Shown here piece by piece: positions 36,376 through 46,372 of a DNA stretch of 64,000 nucleotides. The notes beneath the pieces were generated by a model, which saw only the letters and a program-made list of their open reading frames with translations, had not been told where the DNA came from and made no database searches. The DNA is from Pseudomaricurvus alcaniphilus (GTDB lineage: Bacteria > Pseudomonadota > Gammaproteobacteria > Pseudomonadales > Cellvibrionaceae). The DNA is taken from NCBI RefSeq assembly GCF_011440395.1, contig NZ_JAAOIX010000008.1:62001-126000 (forward strand). The letters are read 5' to 3'. Positions within the stretch are counted from its first letter, which is position 1. Each line of letters begins with the position of its first letter. Position numbers and translations under genes: made by a program.

Positions 36376-38568
36376 TCAAGCGTTCGATTTTCTGGCTTTG
36401 TCCAATTCCGCAAAGTCCAGTTCAAAGGCCTCATCGGAGGTCAGGTCAGCGTCCTTTACTGCCGTTTTCTGGATGCGGGTAATTTCCCCAGGCAGGGAGA
36501 AGCTCGCCTCTTCCGGGGTAAAATTATCCCCTGACGCGCTACCTTTGACGCCGTCTTCGGGCAACTTGAAGCCGGCCACAGACTGGCGCAGATCCAGTGC
36601 CATTTCCGCCAGGTTACCGATAGATTCGGCAGTGGCGGAGGTACCAGAGGAGGTTTGCGAGGTGATTTCCTGAATCACGTTCATGGTGTTGGAAATATGG
36701 CCGGCGGACGATGCCTGCTGACGGGCGGCGTTGGAGATGCTCTGGATCAACTCGGCGAGGTTGGCCGACACCCCTTCGATCTCCTCCAGCGCCACACCCG
36801 CATCCTCCGCCAGGCGGGCACCGCGAACTACTTCTGCGGTGGTCTGTTCCATCGAGGTAACCGCCTCGTTGGTGTCGTTTTGAATGGTTTTCACCAGCGC
36901 TTCGATCTGCTTGGTCGCCGCCGCCGAGCGCTCTGCCAAGCGCTGCACTTCATCGGCAACCACCGCGAAGCCGCGGCCCGCGTCACCGGCCATAGACGCC
37001 TGGATAGCGGCGTTGAGGGCGAGGATGTTGGTCTGGTCGGCAATGTCGTTGATCAGCGAGACGATGTCGCCAATTTCCTGGGAAGATTCCCCCAGTCGCT
37101 TGATACGCTTGGAGGTGTCCTGGATCTGTTCGCGAATGGTGTCCATGCCATTGATAGTGTTTTGCACCACCGCCGAACCCTTGTTGGCGATGGATACCGA
37201 ACGCTCGGCAACCGCTGCCGACTCGGCTGCGTTGGCGGAAACCTGGTCGATGGTGACCGCCATTTCGTTTACCGCCGCCGACGCACCGGCAATTTCCTGG
37301 GCCTGGTGCTCGGAGGCCTCGGCCAAATGTATGGCAGTCTGCTGGGTGCTCTGGGCCGCCGCAGAAACGTTCTCCGCGGTCTCGTTGATACGCGAGACCA
37401 GCACCCGCAGCTGGTCGATGGTGTAGTTGACCGAGTCGGCAATGGCGCCGGTAAAATCCTCGGTGACCGTGGCGGCCGTGGTCAGGTCGCCGTCGGCCAG
37501 GTCAGCCAATTCGTCCAGCAGGCGCAAAATGGCCGCCTGGTTGCGCTCGTTGGTCTGGGCGGTTTCTTTCAAACGACGGTTGGTGCCACTGTACATCTGG
37601 TAGGCGAGCAGTAACAGGCACAGCAGTACCAGGCCACCGAGTACCAGCGAAGTGAGGTTATTGGGCTGGCGCTGACTGGCCTGGGCGAGAATGCCCTCCG
37701 ACAACTGGTTCAAGGCCTCCAGCAGCACCGGGCCATCATCGAGCAGGGCGTCAGCCGACTGGCGCGCGTTAAACAGGGCCGGCGAGGCCTCGAAGATCTC
37801 CTTGATGGACGAGTTGACGAAGGCAAACAGTTCGGTGATTTCGTTCAGGCTCGCCACCGCATCGGGGTCGGTCACGCGGGAAATGTTCATGGACGTGTCG
37901 CCCGCTTTCATACCCGCCAGCACCTTGCCGAACAGATTGGCATCGAGGTTAAACTGGTCTGCGGCATTGCCGGCATCGCTGCCGCCGGCCAGCATCTTGT
38001 CGACGTTACGACCAATGCGCTCGGCGCGCCAGGACTGCATCTGGGCTACCGCCACCTGGTCGGCCGGGGCTTTGTTCTCCAGCAAGCTTTCAACAATGTA
38101 ATTGTGCTCGGCCTGCAGCTCCGGCAGCGACTTGTTTAATTTCTCGGCCACATCGTTGAGGAACAGGATGGTGTCCTTGTTGGTAATAATGGTCTCGGCG
38201 TTGTCCTTGACCCGGCGCCAGACCTTGTCATAGTTGCTGATCTCTGCCGCCAGTGCGGCGCGAGTGACGGCATCACCGGACTGCACCTGGCTCCAGGACC
38301 TGGCCATATTGTCGAGCACGCTGCGCAACTCGGTAAACGCCTGCTCGTTGCCAGAAGTAGATTCCCGCGACAGCGAAGTAACCCGGTAGGACAGCGCCCG
38401 CAATTCAGCAGTAACCCCCAGGTATTGCTGATCCCTGGCAGCATCCCGCTGCACCAGGATAACACTCACCACCGTGGCAATCAGTGCCAGGAACAGGGCC
38501 ACCACCAACACCGTCATGGTGCGATTGGCTCCGACCGCAGAGACTGGACTATTGGACTCATTTTTCAT
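36376..38568 (-). CDS. pilJ: PilJ: methyl-accepting chemoreceptor for twitching motility
   Basis: The protein has 730 residues. A transmembrane helix lies at about 18-40 ([21 protein letters not shown]) and a second at about 308-325 ([19 protein letters not shown]), bounding a periplasmic helical sensor domain. A HAMP-like linker and the signalling domain follow, with the conserved hairpin tip of chemoreceptors ([25 protein letters not shown]). It is the only receptor in the locus and should feed ChpA through PilI and ChpC. CAGGAGC precedes the ATG. Confidence 0.95.
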   Translation of the reverse strand: MKNESNSPVSAVGANRTMTVLVVALFLALIATVVSVILVQRDAARDQQYLGVTAELRALSYRVTSLSRESTSGNEQAFTELRSVLDNMARSWSQVQSGDAVTRAALAAEISNYDKVWRRVKDNAETIITNKDTILFLNDVAEKLNKSLPELQAEHNYIVESLLENKAPADQVAVAQMQSWRAERIGRNVDKMLAGGSDAGNAADQFNLDANLFGKVLAGMKAGDTSMNISRVTDPDAVASLNEITELFAFVNSSIKEIFEASPALFNARQSADALLDDGPVLLEALNQLSEGILAQASQRQPNNLTSLVLGGLVLLCLLLLAYQMYSGTNRRLKETAQTNERNQAAILRLLDELADLADGDLTTAATVTEDFTGAIADSVNYTIDQLRVLVSRINETAENVSAAAQSTQQTAIHLAEASEHQAQEIAGASAAVNEMAVTIDQVSANAAESAAVAERSVSIANKGSAVVQNTINGMDTIREQIQDTSKRIKRLGESSQEIGDIVSLINDIADQTNILALNAAIQASMAGDAGRGFAVVADEVQRLAERSAAATKQIEALVKTIQNDTNEAVTSMEQTTAEVVRGARLAEDAGVALEEIEGVSANLAELIQSISNAARQQASSAGHISNTMNVIQEITSQTSSGTSATAESIGNLAEMALDLRQSVAGFKLPEDGVKGSASGDNFTPEEASFSLPGEITRIQKTAVKDADLTSDEAFELDFAELDKARKSNA

Positions 38569-38682
38569 TTTTTGCTCCTGACAACGTTGCGAGTTCAGCC
38601 CTTGGCGGGCGTTGCTCTTTCAGTATCCTTGACCCGGACTGGCGACCAGAAGCCGCTCTCAATACCGGTTGTACCCGACCGC

Positions 38683-39273
38683 TTAATTGCCGGCGGCGTT
38701 TAAAAAATTGTGGTCTTGCGCCAGGCGGGCTGGGCTGAACACCAGCCACTCCACGTCCTGGTGACGATAGCAGCCATCGACATAGGGCTCGGCCCGCGCC
38801 GGGCTATTTGCAGCAGTCCCGAAACTGTCCACGGGAAAGTGCTGCATGCCAAATACCTTCTCCACCAGCAGCCCGGTATAGAGATCGTGATCTTCCAGAA
38901 TCAGGATGCGCTGCTGCTTGCGCGGGCTGTGCAGGCGATCACCGAGATACACCGCCAGGTCGCACACCGGCAACAGTCGACCGCGCACATTGGCCACCCC
39001 CTTGACCCAACTCTGCACCCCCGGCAGACGGGTGTAGGGCGGCACCTCCAGCATTTCACTGACTTCGCCCAGCGGTGCCACAAAGCGCCGCCCCAGCAAT
39101 TCGAAACCGATGCCACTCCAGTGCGGTGTGATATCCACCTGGGCCGGCAACCCGCGAGCGTGGCGGCGGCACTGCACGGCCAGGTTCAACAGCGCCTGGA
39201 AACCGGCCTGGCCGCCTGCGCTATTAGTTGCGTTAGCAGTCGCGTTATCGCCTGCGCTAATCTCTTCCGACAT
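38683..39273 (-). CDS. pilI: PilI: CheW-type adaptor
   Basis: The protein has 196 residues from the ATG at 39273 (MSEEISAGDNA); a GTG four codons earlier is possible. The CheW fold is evident from IGFELLGRRFVAPLGEVSEML, LPGVQSWVKGVANVRGRLLPVCDLAVYLG and VEWLVFSPARLAQDHNFLN. An N-terminal tail rich in A, T and N precedes it. It links PilJ to ChpA. It lies between pilJ and pilH with 13 bp to pilH. Confidence 0.93.
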   Translation of the reverse strand: MSEEISAGDNATANATNSAGGQAGFQALLNLAVQCRRHARGLPAQVDITPHWSGIGFELLGRRFVAPLGEVSEMLEVPPYTRLPGVQSWVKGVANVRGRLLPVCDLAVYLGDRLHSPRKQQRILILEDHDLYTGLLVEKVFGMQHFPVDSFGTAANSPARAEPYVDGCYRHQDVEWLVFSPARLAQDHNFLNAAGN

Positions 39274-39286
39274 GGTCGCTCTCACC

Positions 39287-39649
39287 TCAGGCCATTACTT
39301 CGGCCAGCACATCCATCAGGTTTTTTTCCAGTATAGGCTTGGTGAGATAGGCTCGGGCGCCCTGGCGCAGGCCCCAAACCCGATCGGTTTGCTGATCCTT
39401 GGTGGTGACGATAATCACCGGAATGGCACTGGTCTCGGGGGATTTGGTGAGCTGGCGCGTGGCCTGAAAGCCGTTCAGCCCGGGCATTACAATGTCCATC
39501 AACACCAGGTCCGGCAGCTCCTTGCGGGCCACCCGGACTCCGATTTCACCGGTATCCGCGGTGATGACCGTGTGCCCATGCTTTTCCAGAATGGAGGTCA
39601 ACTTATAGGTTTCAGTGGGTGAATCGTCGACGATGAGTACTTTTGCCAT
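39287..39649 (-). CDS. pilH: PilH: single-domain response regulator
   Basis: The 120-residue CheY-like receiver has the acidic pair in VLIVDDSPTETYK, the phospho-acceptor Asp in LVLMDIVMPGLNG, the Thr in VIIVTTKDQ and the Lys in YLTKPI. The sequence is that of PilH, which with PilG receives phosphate from ChpA and governs pilus retraction. It is transcribed between pilG and pilI. Confidence 0.95.
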   Translation of the reverse strand: MAKVLIVDDSPTETYKLTSILEKHGHTVITADTGEIGVRVARKELPDLVLMDIVMPGLNGFQATRQLTKSPETSAIPVIIVTTKDQQTDRVWGLRQGARAYLTKPILEKNLMDVLAEVMA

Positions 39650-39750
39650 ACTGTACCTTACTTACCACAGGTTATATTGATGTTTGTGCAGGTGCCGCTG
39701 CCGGTCAGCCGTATCGGCTTGACGCGGCACCCGGCCGCAACCGGCAAGCC

Positions 39751-40161
39751 TTAACCGGAGGCATCGGTTATCTTTTCCGGATCCTTGATGTGTGCCTGGA
39801 TAGCGCCCAGCAACTCGTTTTTACTGAAGGGTTTGGTCAGGTACTGATCGGAGCCGACAATGCGGCCCTTGGCCTTGTCGAACAGGCCATCCTTGCTGGA
39901 CAACATAATCACCGGTGTCGATTTAAACTCACTGTTGTTTTTGATCAGCGCACAGGTCTGATAGCCATCCAGGCGCGGCATCATAATATCCACAAAGATG
40001 ATGTCGGGTCGGGTATCGGCTATTTTTGCCAATGCGTCGAAGCCATCTGTGGCGGTGATAACCGTGCAACCCACTTTGTTGAGCAGGGTTTCAGCGGTAC
40101 GGCGGATGGTTTTGCTGTCATCGATCACCATCACCTTCAAGCTTTCGAGATTCATTTCCAT
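39751..40161 (-). CDS. pilG: PilG: single-domain response regulator
   Basis: The 136-residue receiver is nearly identical in its core to Pseudomonas PilG: LKVMVIDDSKTIRRTAETLL, IIFVDIMMPRLDGYQTCALI, VIMLSSKDGLFDKAKGRIVG and YLTKPFSK. PilG promotes pilus extension and cAMP production in the Pil-Chp pathway. The ATG at 40161 has AGAAGG upstream. It is the first gene of the pil-chp operon, divergent from gshB. Confidence 0.96.
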   Translation of the reverse strand: MEMNLESLKVMVIDDSKTIRRTAETLLNKVGCTVITATDGFDALAKIADTRPDIIFVDIMMPRLDGYQTCALIKNNSEFKSTPVIMLSSKDGLFDKAKGRIVGSDQYLTKPFSKNELLGAIQAHIKDPEKITDASG

Positions 40162-40333
40162 AAACTTGGACCTTCTTAAATTATCTCTGCCGCGTGCAAA
40201 TTAGCCGCGACTGGCTGATTGCAGCAATAACTTCACAAAACTTGTACAACAGACAACTATAAACCACTTGGCGCGCCGGCGCCGGCATTTTTATTCCCCG
40301 CCCCAGCGCCCGTTACTTGCTGCTTCACAACCG

Positions 40334-40362
40334 TTGACAAGCTTGAAAGGGTTGCTTTAGAG
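40334..40362 (+). promoter_or_regulatory. Putative sigma70 promoter of gshB
   Basis: TTGACA at 40334-40339 is a perfect -35 box, followed after 17 bp by TTAGAG at 40357-40362. It lies about 55 bp before the gshB start, in the gap between gshB and pilG. The -10 is weak. Confidence 0.5.
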
Positions 40363-40416
40363 CGCCTCAAATCGTACCTTAACGGCCCACCAGCCAACGC
40401 CAAACGGATCTTTCCC

Positions 40417-41367
40417 ATGCCCATCAAACTCGGGGTCGTCATGGACCCTATCGATCGAATCAACTATGCCAAGGACACCAGCCTGGGCCTGTTGCTCGCT
40501 GCCCAGGCTCGCAATTGCTCGCTGTTTTATATGGAGCAGGCCGACCTCTATCTCGACAATGGCAACGCCCGCGCCCTCACCCGACAGCTGCAGGTATTTG
40601 CCGACCCGCAACACTGGTTCGAACTGGGCGAGCAACAGGATATCGCGCTCAAGGAGCTGGATGTGGTGCTGATGCGCAAGGATCCACCCTTTGACAATGA
40701 GTATATATATAGCACTTATATTCTGGAGGCGGCACAGAAAGACGGCTGTTTAGTGATAAATGATCCACAAAGTTTGCGCGACTGCAATGAAAAGGTCTTC
40801 GCCACCCAGTTTCCCCAGTGCTGCCCACCGGTGCTGGTGAGCCGCAATCTCAAGCAATTACGGGCCTTTCACAAGCAGCATAGCGATGTCATTTTCAAGC
40901 CCCTGGACGGTATGGGGGGCGCCAGCATTTTTCGCTGTAAAAGCGACGACCCCAATGTCGGGGTCATCCTCGAGACCCTGACCAACCACGGTCGCCAGCT
41001 GACCATGGCGCAGCGCTATATCCCCGAAATACTGCAGGGCGACAAGCGCATTCTGGTGATCGACGGCAAAGCGGTGCCGTTTGCCCTGGCGCGAGTGCCA
41101 GCGGTGGGCGAAACCCGCGGCAACCTGGCGGCCGGCGGTGCCGGTGTGGCGCAGCCATTAAGTGAGCGCGACCAGTGGATAGTTGACCAGGTGGCGCCTA
41201 CACTGGTAAGCAAGGGCTTGATTTTCGTGGGCCTGGATGTCATCGGTGACTATCTGACCGAGATAAATGTCACCAGCCCCACCTGCGCCCGCGAAATCGA
41301 CAAGGCCTACAATACTGACATCGGTGGTCGCCTGATGAACGCGATCGAGAAACGCTTGCAAGCCTAG
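40417..41367 (+). CDS. gshB: Glutathione synthetase GshB
   Basis: This 316-residue ATP-grasp ligase joins gamma-glutamylcysteine and glycine. It begins IKLGVVMDPIDRINYAKDTSLGLL and has MRKDPPFDNEYIYSTYIL, the ATP-grasp loop KPLDGMGGASIF, and the metal site LDVIGDYLTEINVTSPTC. Its position back to back with pilG and before tonB-yqgE-ruvX is the same as in Pseudomonas. Confidence 0.97.
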   Translation: MPIKLGVVMDPIDRINYAKDTSLGLLLAAQARNCSLFYMEQADLYLDNGNARALTRQLQVFADPQHWFELGEQQDIALKELDVVLMRKDPPFDNEYIYSTYILEAAQKDGCLVINDPQSLRDCNEKVFATQFPQCCPPVLVSRNLKQLRAFHKQHSDVIFKPLDGMGGASIFRCKSDDPNVGVILETLTNHGRQLTMAQRYIPEILQGDKRILVIDGKAVPFALARVPAVGETRGNLAAGGAGVAQPLSERDQWIVDQVAPTLVSKGLIFVGLDVIGDYLTEINVTSPTCAREIDKAYNTDIGGRLMNAIEKRLQA

Positions 41368-41406
41368 GTCTGTAGCCAGGCTCAGGTCTCTATAAATAAA
41401 GGCTCA

Positions 41407-42312
41407 ATGACGGCAATACATCCTGTAGCACTCGAGGCCGAGCCGGTGGATACCGGCGACCGCCTCAGCTTTACCGTGTTCCTGGCGGTGGCTCTGCACG
41501 CGCTGCTGATTCTTGGCATCACCTTTAGCGCCGACTTTACCCGGCCGCCACCCCCCACCCTGGAAATCACCCTCGCCAGCCACAGGTCCGATAGCGCGCC
41601 GCAGCAAGCCGACTACCTGGCGGAATTTAACCAGCTGGCCAGTGGTACCGAAACCCAGGCCCGGCAGTTGACCAGCGACCAGCTGGCTCCCATCGACGAC
41701 ACCCTGATTCAGCCCAACAACCCACTGCCCCAGCAGCGCGCTGTTACGGTGACCCCCAGCGAGAGCCTGGTACCGGTGGTCACTCGCTCCGAGAGCAAAT
41801 TCCAGGCAAGGGTAGAAACTGCTGTGGAAGAGGAACTGCAGCAGCCGCAGGAGGGCATGGATGAGCAGGACACCCCGCTGAGCACGGAGATTGCGAGTTT
41901 GCGCGCCAGGCTGGACAAGCAGCGCCGGGCCATTGCCAAGAAACCGCGCCTGCGGCGCATCACCTCGGTGGCCACCCGGGCGTCAACCGACGCCGCCTAC
42001 CTGAACCAGTGGACCAGCAAGGTGGAGTATATCGGCAACCGCAATTTCCCCCAGCAGGCGATCCAGCAACAGATCTTCGGCAAATTGCGCCTGGCCACCA
42101 CCCTGCGCTCCAACGGCAGCGTGCAATCGGTGGAAATCCTGCAATCTTCCGGGCATCCGATCCTCGATGAAGCGGCGTTGCAAATCGTCCACCTTGCCTC
42201 ACCTTTTCCGCCATTTCCGCTGGAATTGCGCAAGGATATCGACCAGTTGGAGATTATTCGCACCTGGCACTTTGAGTTGAGCGGGCTGTCAACCAGCAGC
42301 AGCGCCAACTAA
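41407..42312 (+). CDS. Energy transducer TonB family protein
   Basis: The protein has 301 residues. One membrane helix (about 22-40, FTVFLAVALHALLILGITF) is followed by a long periplasmic region and a C-terminal TonB domain (VEYIGNRNFPQQAIQQQIFGKLRL, SVEILQSSGHPILDEAALQIV). The linker is rich in Q, E and P rather than the classic Pro-Lys repeats. In P. aeruginosa the gene at this place, tonB3, is needed for normal twitching and pilus assembly, so a similar role is plausible here. No exbB/exbD lie nearby. Confidence 0.88.
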   Translation: MTAIHPVALEAEPVDTGDRLSFTVFLAVALHALLILGITFSADFTRPPPPTLEITLASHRSDSAPQQADYLAEFNQLASGTETQARQLTSDQLAPIDDTLIQPNNPLPQQRAVTVTPSESLVPVVTRSESKFQARVETAVEEELQQPQEGMDEQDTPLSTEIASLRARLDKQRRAIAKKPRLRRITSVATRASTDAAYLNQWTSKVEYIGNRNFPQQAIQQQIFGKLRLATTLRSNGSVQSVEILQSSGHPILDEAALQIVHLASPFPPFPLELRKDIDQLEIIRTWHFELSGLSTSSSAN

Positions 42313-42315
42313 AGC

Positions 42316-42337
42316 CGGAAAAAACGCTTGTTTTCCG
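42316..42337 (+). terminator. Small stem-loop after the tonB gene
   Basis: CGGAAAA at 42316-42322 pairs with TTTTCCG at 42331-42337, just four bases beyond the tonB stop. There is no T-run afterwards, so it may only be an RNA-stabilising hairpin in the tonB-yqgE gap. Confidence 0.35.
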
Positions 42338-42362
42338 TCGGCAGCGGCCCAATACTGCTTGT

Positions 42363-42941
42363 ATGAACGCTTCCACTGATAAACAATCCTGCCAGTTGGG
42401 CAGCCTCCGCAATCAGTTCCTGATTGCCATGCCGGCGCTCAGCAATTCAATTTTTTCCCACACCATCACCTACATCTGTGAGCACAATGACGATGGCGCA
42501 ATGGGCCTGGTTATCAACCAGCCACTGAATGTCTCGCTGGCGGAAATATTCGCACAGATGGGCTTCAAAGGCAGCACTGCCGCCGCCCCGGTCCTGTCCG
42601 GTGGGCCAGTGCAACCGGAGCGCGGCTTTGTCCTGCACAGCCCCGACAGCCAGTGGAATTCCAGTATGGCCATTGCCGAGGACGTGATGCTGACCGGCTC
42701 CCGGGATATCATTGACGCCATCGCTACAGATAAGGGGCCGGAGAAATTCCTGATTATGCTCGGTTATGCCGGCTGGGGTAGTGGCCAGTTGGAAAACGAA
42801 ATTGCCAACAACGCCTGGCTCACCGCGCCCGCCGACAGCCGCATTATTTTTGACACGCCCATCGAACAGCGCTGGAGCTCGGTGGCGCAAAACCTTGGTA
42901 TCGACCTCAACCTGATTTCCACTACCGCCGGCCACGCCTGA
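42363..42941 (+). CDS. yqgE: YqgE/AlgH family protein
   Basis: The protein has 192 residues of the UPF0301 family. It has LRNQFLIAMPAL, the FSHTITYICEHNDDGAMGLVINQ core, VLSGGPVQPERGFVLH and LGYAGWGSGQLENEI, all family signatures. The biochemical function is not established; it is linked in Pseudomonas to alginate regulation (AlgH). It is almost always followed by ruvX, as here (26 bp gap). Confidence 0.95.
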   Translation: MNASTDKQSCQLGSLRNQFLIAMPALSNSIFSHTITYICEHNDDGAMGLVINQPLNVSLAEIFAQMGFKGSTAAAPVLSGGPVQPERGFVLHSPDSQWNSSMAIAEDVMLTGSRDIIDAIATDKGPEKFLIMLGYAGWGSGQLENEIANNAWLTAPADSRIIFDTPIEQRWSSVAQNLGIDLNLISTTAGHA

Positions 42942-42967
42942 GCCGGCCACCACCGCTTTACCATCTT

Positions 42968-43405
42968 ATGCCCTCTCCCGTCCTCGCTTTTGACTACGGC
43001 CTGCGCAATATCGGCGTCGCCTGCAGCCAGCCTGAAACCGGTTTGGCCTCAGAGCTGGCGCCGCTCAAGGCCCGGGATGGAGTCCCGGACTGGGAGCAGA
43101 TAGCGCGGCTGCTGGCGCAGTGGCAAGCGCGCCAGGTGGTGGTGGGATTACCACTCAATATGGATGGTAGCGAGAGTGAGTTGAGCGCCAGGGCGCGGAA
43201 ATTCGGCAAACGCCTGCACGGTCGCTTCGGGGTTGAGGTGCAGATGATGGACGAGCGCTTGAGCAGCTATGCCGCCAAGGATGAAGCCGGTGAACGCGGC
43301 CAGCGCGGCAACTACAGCAAGCAGCCCATCGACTCCATTGCCGCGCGCCTGATTCTCGAAAGCTGGCTGACCCAGCAACAGCAACAAAACCAGCAATCGC
43401 CCTAA
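42968..43405 (+). CDS. ruvX: Holliday junction resolvase-like RuvX (YqgF)
   Basis: The protein has 145 residues with an RNase H fold. It carries the catalytic Asp in LAFDYGLRNIGVA, VVVGLPLNMDGSESELS, the acidic MMDERLSS and the C-terminal DSIAARLILESWL. YqgF family members are essential and process 16S rRNA ends in E. coli. It is the last gene of the gshB-tonB-yqgE-ruvX run; the pyrR gene that follows in Pseudomonas is missing and a terminator comes instead. Confidence 0.95.
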   Translation: MPSPVLAFDYGLRNIGVACSQPETGLASELAPLKARDGVPDWEQIARLLAQWQARQVVVGLPLNMDGSESELSARARKFGKRLHGRFGVEVQMMDERLSSYAAKDEAGERGQRGNYSKQPIDSIAARLILESWLTQQQQQNQQSP

Positions 43406-43433
43406 AGCGGCTGGGCATACAACCGGCAGGCAT

Positions 43434-43467
43434 AAAAAAAGCCGCCTCCTGACGGGGCGGCTTTTTT
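43434..43467. terminator. Bidirectional intrinsic terminator between ruvX and pckA
   Basis: AAAAAAAGCCGCC is followed by a short loop and GGCGGCTTTTTT. The stem is GC-rich and flanked by A and T runs on both sides, so it ends transcription of the convergent ruvX and pckA genes in both directions. Confidence 0.93.
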
Positions 43468-43507
43468 GCGACCGCCACGCAATCTGGCGGCGGCGTTATT
43501 GGTCAGG

Positions 43508-45067
43508 TCAGGCTTGCGGGCCCGCTGCCTCAACTTCGGCACTGACGTTAAACTTCTTGATGTTTTGCGCAAACAAACCGGCCAACTTCGCCGCTGCTTT
43601 ATCGTAGGCCGCCTGGTCCGCCCAGGCCTTGCGTGGGTTGAGGTACTTGCTGTCAACACCGGCCACGGCCACCGGCACCTGCAGGTTCATCGCCTCGAGA
43701 GTCTCGGTGGCGACATTTTGCAGGGAGCCGTCCTGGCAGGCGGCGACTACCGCGCGGGTAACCGGAATCGGGAAGCGCGAACCCTCGCCGTTGGCTCCGC
43801 CGGAGCCGCCAGTCCAGCCGGTGTTCACCAGGTAGACATTGGCGTCAAAATCCTCGATTCGCTTCATCAGCAACTCGGCGTACTCCCGCGCCGGACGCGG
43901 CATAAAGGGCGCACCAAAGCAGGTTGAGAAAGCGGGCTGAATGCCGGCAGCAGCACCCATTTCAGTGGAACCCACGCGCGCGGTATAGCCGGACAGGAAG
44001 TGGTAGGCGGCCGCCTCCTTGGAGAGAATGGCCACCGGCGGCAACACACCGGAGACGTCACAGGTCAGGAAGATGACGTTCTTCGGCTCGCCGGCACGGT
44101 TCTCTTCCACGCGCATCTCGACGTGCTCCAGTGGATAGGAGCAGCGACCGTTTTCGCTCAGGGAAGTATCGCAGTAGTCGGGCACCCGCTGCTCGTTGTG
44201 GACAACATTTTCCACAATGGCACCAAAGCGGATGGCATCCCAGATAACCGGCTCGTTCTTTTGCGACAGGTCGATGGTCTTGGCGTAGCAGCCACCTTCC
44301 ATATTAAAGACGGCACCCTTGGCCCAACCGTGCTCGTCGTCGCCGATCAGGTAGCGCTCCGGGTCGGCTGAGAGGGTAGTTTTACCGGTGCCGGACAAAC
44401 CGAAGAACAGGCAGGTATCGCCGTCCTTGCCGACGTTGGCAGAGCAGTGCATGGGCATCACATCTTTCTCAGGCAGCAGAAAATTCTGCACGGAGAACAT
44501 GGATTTTTTCATTTCACCGGCGTATTTCATACCCGCCAGCAGTACCTTGCGCTGGGCAAAGTTGATAATGACCACCGCGTCAGAATTGGTACCATCGCGC
44601 TCGGGCTCGCAGACAAAATTGGCGGCGTGCAGTATTTTCCACTCTTCCTTGCCCTGCGGGTTGTAGTTTTCCGTGCGGATAAACATATTGCGCGCGAACA
44701 GGTTGTGCCACGCAGTCTCGGTGGTCACTTTGACCGGCAGGTAATGATCCGGGTCTTCAGCAACGTGCAACTGGGAGACGAAATTGTTGGTCTGTGCCAG
44801 ATACTCTTGTACCCGGCTCCACAGCAGGTCAAATTTGTCGGCCGGGAAAGGGCGGTTGACCGTGCCCCAGTCGATATGTTCTGCGGTGGAGGGCTCTTCC
44901 ACGATAAAGCGGTCCGCCGGGGAGCGACCGGTGCGAGCGCCGGTATCACAGGCCAGGGCGCCGGTGTGGGTCAATTGACCCTCGCGGCGCAATAGCGCTT
45001 GTTCAACCAGCTCGGCGGAGGTAAGGTTAGTGAATACGGCCTGGGCCGTGTTTTCAATCTTTGTCAT
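43508..45067 (-). CDS. pckA: Phosphoenolpyruvate carboxykinase (ATP)
   Basis: This 519-residue gluconeogenic enzyme converts oxaloacetate and ATP to PEP, CO2 and ADP. Signatures are [13 protein letters not shown], the kinase-1a loop [16 protein letters not shown], the metal site LIGDDEHGW and [10 protein letters not shown]. The start is at 45067 ([11 protein letters not shown]), the family N-terminus; 40 upstream codons in the open frame are leader. hslO lies upstream on the same strand, as in the E. coli yrfG-hslR-hslO-pck block. Confidence 0.97.
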   Translation of the reverse strand: MTKIENTAQAVFTNLTSAELVEQALLRREGQLTHTGALACDTGARTGRSPADRFIVEEPSTAEHIDWGTVNRPFPADKFDLLWSRVQEYLAQTNNFVSQLHVAEDPDHYLPVKVTTETAWHNLFARNMFIRTENYNPQGKEEWKILHAANFVCEPERDGTNSDAVVIINFAQRKVLLAGMKYAGEMKKSMFSVQNFLLPEKDVMPMHCSANVGKDGDTCLFFGLSGTGKTTLSADPERYLIGDDEHGWAKGAVFNMEGGCYAKTIDLSQKNEPVIWDAIRFGAIVENVVHNEQRVPDYCDTSLSENGRCSYPLEHVEMRVEENRAGEPKNVIFLTCDVSGVLPPVAILSKEAAAYHFLSGYTARVGSTEMGAAAGIQPAFSTCFGAPFMPRPAREYAELLMKRIEDFDANVYLVNTGWTGGSGGANGEGSRFPIPVTRAVVAACQDGSLQNVATETLEAMNLQVPVAVAGVDSKYLNPRKAWADQAAYDKAAAKLAGLFAQNIKKFNVSAEVEAAGPQA

Positions 45068-45261
45068 GCGTTTGTAGTCCTGTTTGCTTGTGGGCTTGGC
45101 CTCTCCCCTAACGGGGAAACTGTTCCTAAACACGCCGTGGGGCAACTTCAGTCTCATTATTATTTGCAATTGGGTACTTATGCCCATTCGCTATTTTAAA
45201 TTGGGCGCACATTATGCCAGACAATAACGCCGGAATCGATCCCGGGCTGGCGATTTTTTAT

Positions 45262-46146
45262 TCAATGCAATTCCCGCTCACCGGGGCCGAATAACTGGTC
45301 CAGGTCAGCGGCGCCAAAAGCGTAGCTGCGGTTGCAAAACTGGCAGTCGATATTGATCATATCCTGCTCCACCAGCAGTGCCTCCACTTCCGCCCGCCCC
45401 AGCGATACCAGTGCGTTAGCCGAGCGCTCCCGGGAACAGCTGCAGGCAAAATGCACTGCCGCCGGCTCGAACAAACGCACCTCTTGCTCGTGAAACAGGC
45501 GGTGCAGCAACTGCCCGTGCGGCAGGCTCAAAAGCTCCTCCTGCTTGACGGTGTCCGCCAGCACCGTCGCCGTCTCCCAGAGCTGCTGGTTAGCTTCGAC
45601 GCTGGCCACCTGCCGGGGCAGCGCCTGCAGCATCATGCCGGTACAGGTGGTGCCATCGCTGGCCAGCCAAAAACGGGTCGGCAGCTGCTCCGAGCGGGCG
45701 AAGTACTGTTCGAGACAGGCCGCCAATGAGCCACCATCCAGGGGCACGATACCCTGGTAGCGCTCCCCCTTGTCCGGTTCAATAATGATGGCCAGTACAC
45801 TGCTGCCCAGCAGCGCCTGCATATCCAGCGCCGCCAGGGCCGCGTCATCGGCGTCCGGATCGAGCCGGGCAATGGCGCGCACCGCCCGGTGGTGGCTGCA
45901 CTCGGCCATAACCAGAGTCAGGGGACCGTCGCCGCGCGCCTGCAGGGTGAGAATGCCGTCAAATTTCAAGGTACCCGACAGCAGGGTGACCGCTGCCAGG
46001 AACTCACCCAGCAGGGATTTGACCCGCTCCGGCAGGTGGCTGTTGTGCTGCAACACCTCGCCATAACTGTCTTGTAAAGTGGATATTTCGCCGCGAAGGT
46101 CGGCTTTATCGAAGATAAAACGGTGAATAAGGTCACTACTGGGCAT
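45262..46146 (-). CDS. hslO: Redox-regulated chaperone Hsp33
   Basis: The 294-residue cytosolic holdase becomes active when its zinc-binding cysteines are oxidised. All four Cys are present in the C-terminal part as CSC in HFACSCSRE and CxxC in DCQFCNRS. The N-terminal domain has LIHRFIFDKADLRGE and GTLKFDGILTLQARGDGPL. The position beside hslR and yrfG, though here separated by two inserted genes, supports the call. Confidence 0.97.
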   Translation of the reverse strand: MPSSDLIHRFIFDKADLRGEISTLQDSYGEVLQHNSHLPERVKSLLGEFLAAVTLLSGTLKFDGILTLQARGDGPLTLVMAECSHHRAVRAIARLDPDADDAALAALDMQALLGSSVLAIIIEPDKGERYQGIVPLDGGSLAACLEQYFARSEQLPTRFWLASDGTTCTGMMLQALPRQVASVEANQQLWETATVLADTVKQEELLSLPHGQLLHRLFHEQEVRLFEPAAVHFACSCSRERSANALVSLGRAEVEALLVEQDMINIDCQFCNRSYAFGAADLDQLFGPGERELH

Positions 46147-46372
46147 GGGTTACCGGGCTGAGTCTGGGAGTTGGGACAGGGGAAAAACGCGGATTTTAAC
46201 ACGGCTGGGACGAAAAACGCGGATCCCGGCGACTTTTTGGTCACGCTGCTTGCTATGACAGCAACGGTGCCCGGGTTTGTCCGGCTGTGCGCACAGCTAT
46301 TGTCGGAAATGTCCAGGGTTGGGGCTATACAAGCCGGATGATAAACAGAGGCGCCGGACAAGGGCCTGCGGC

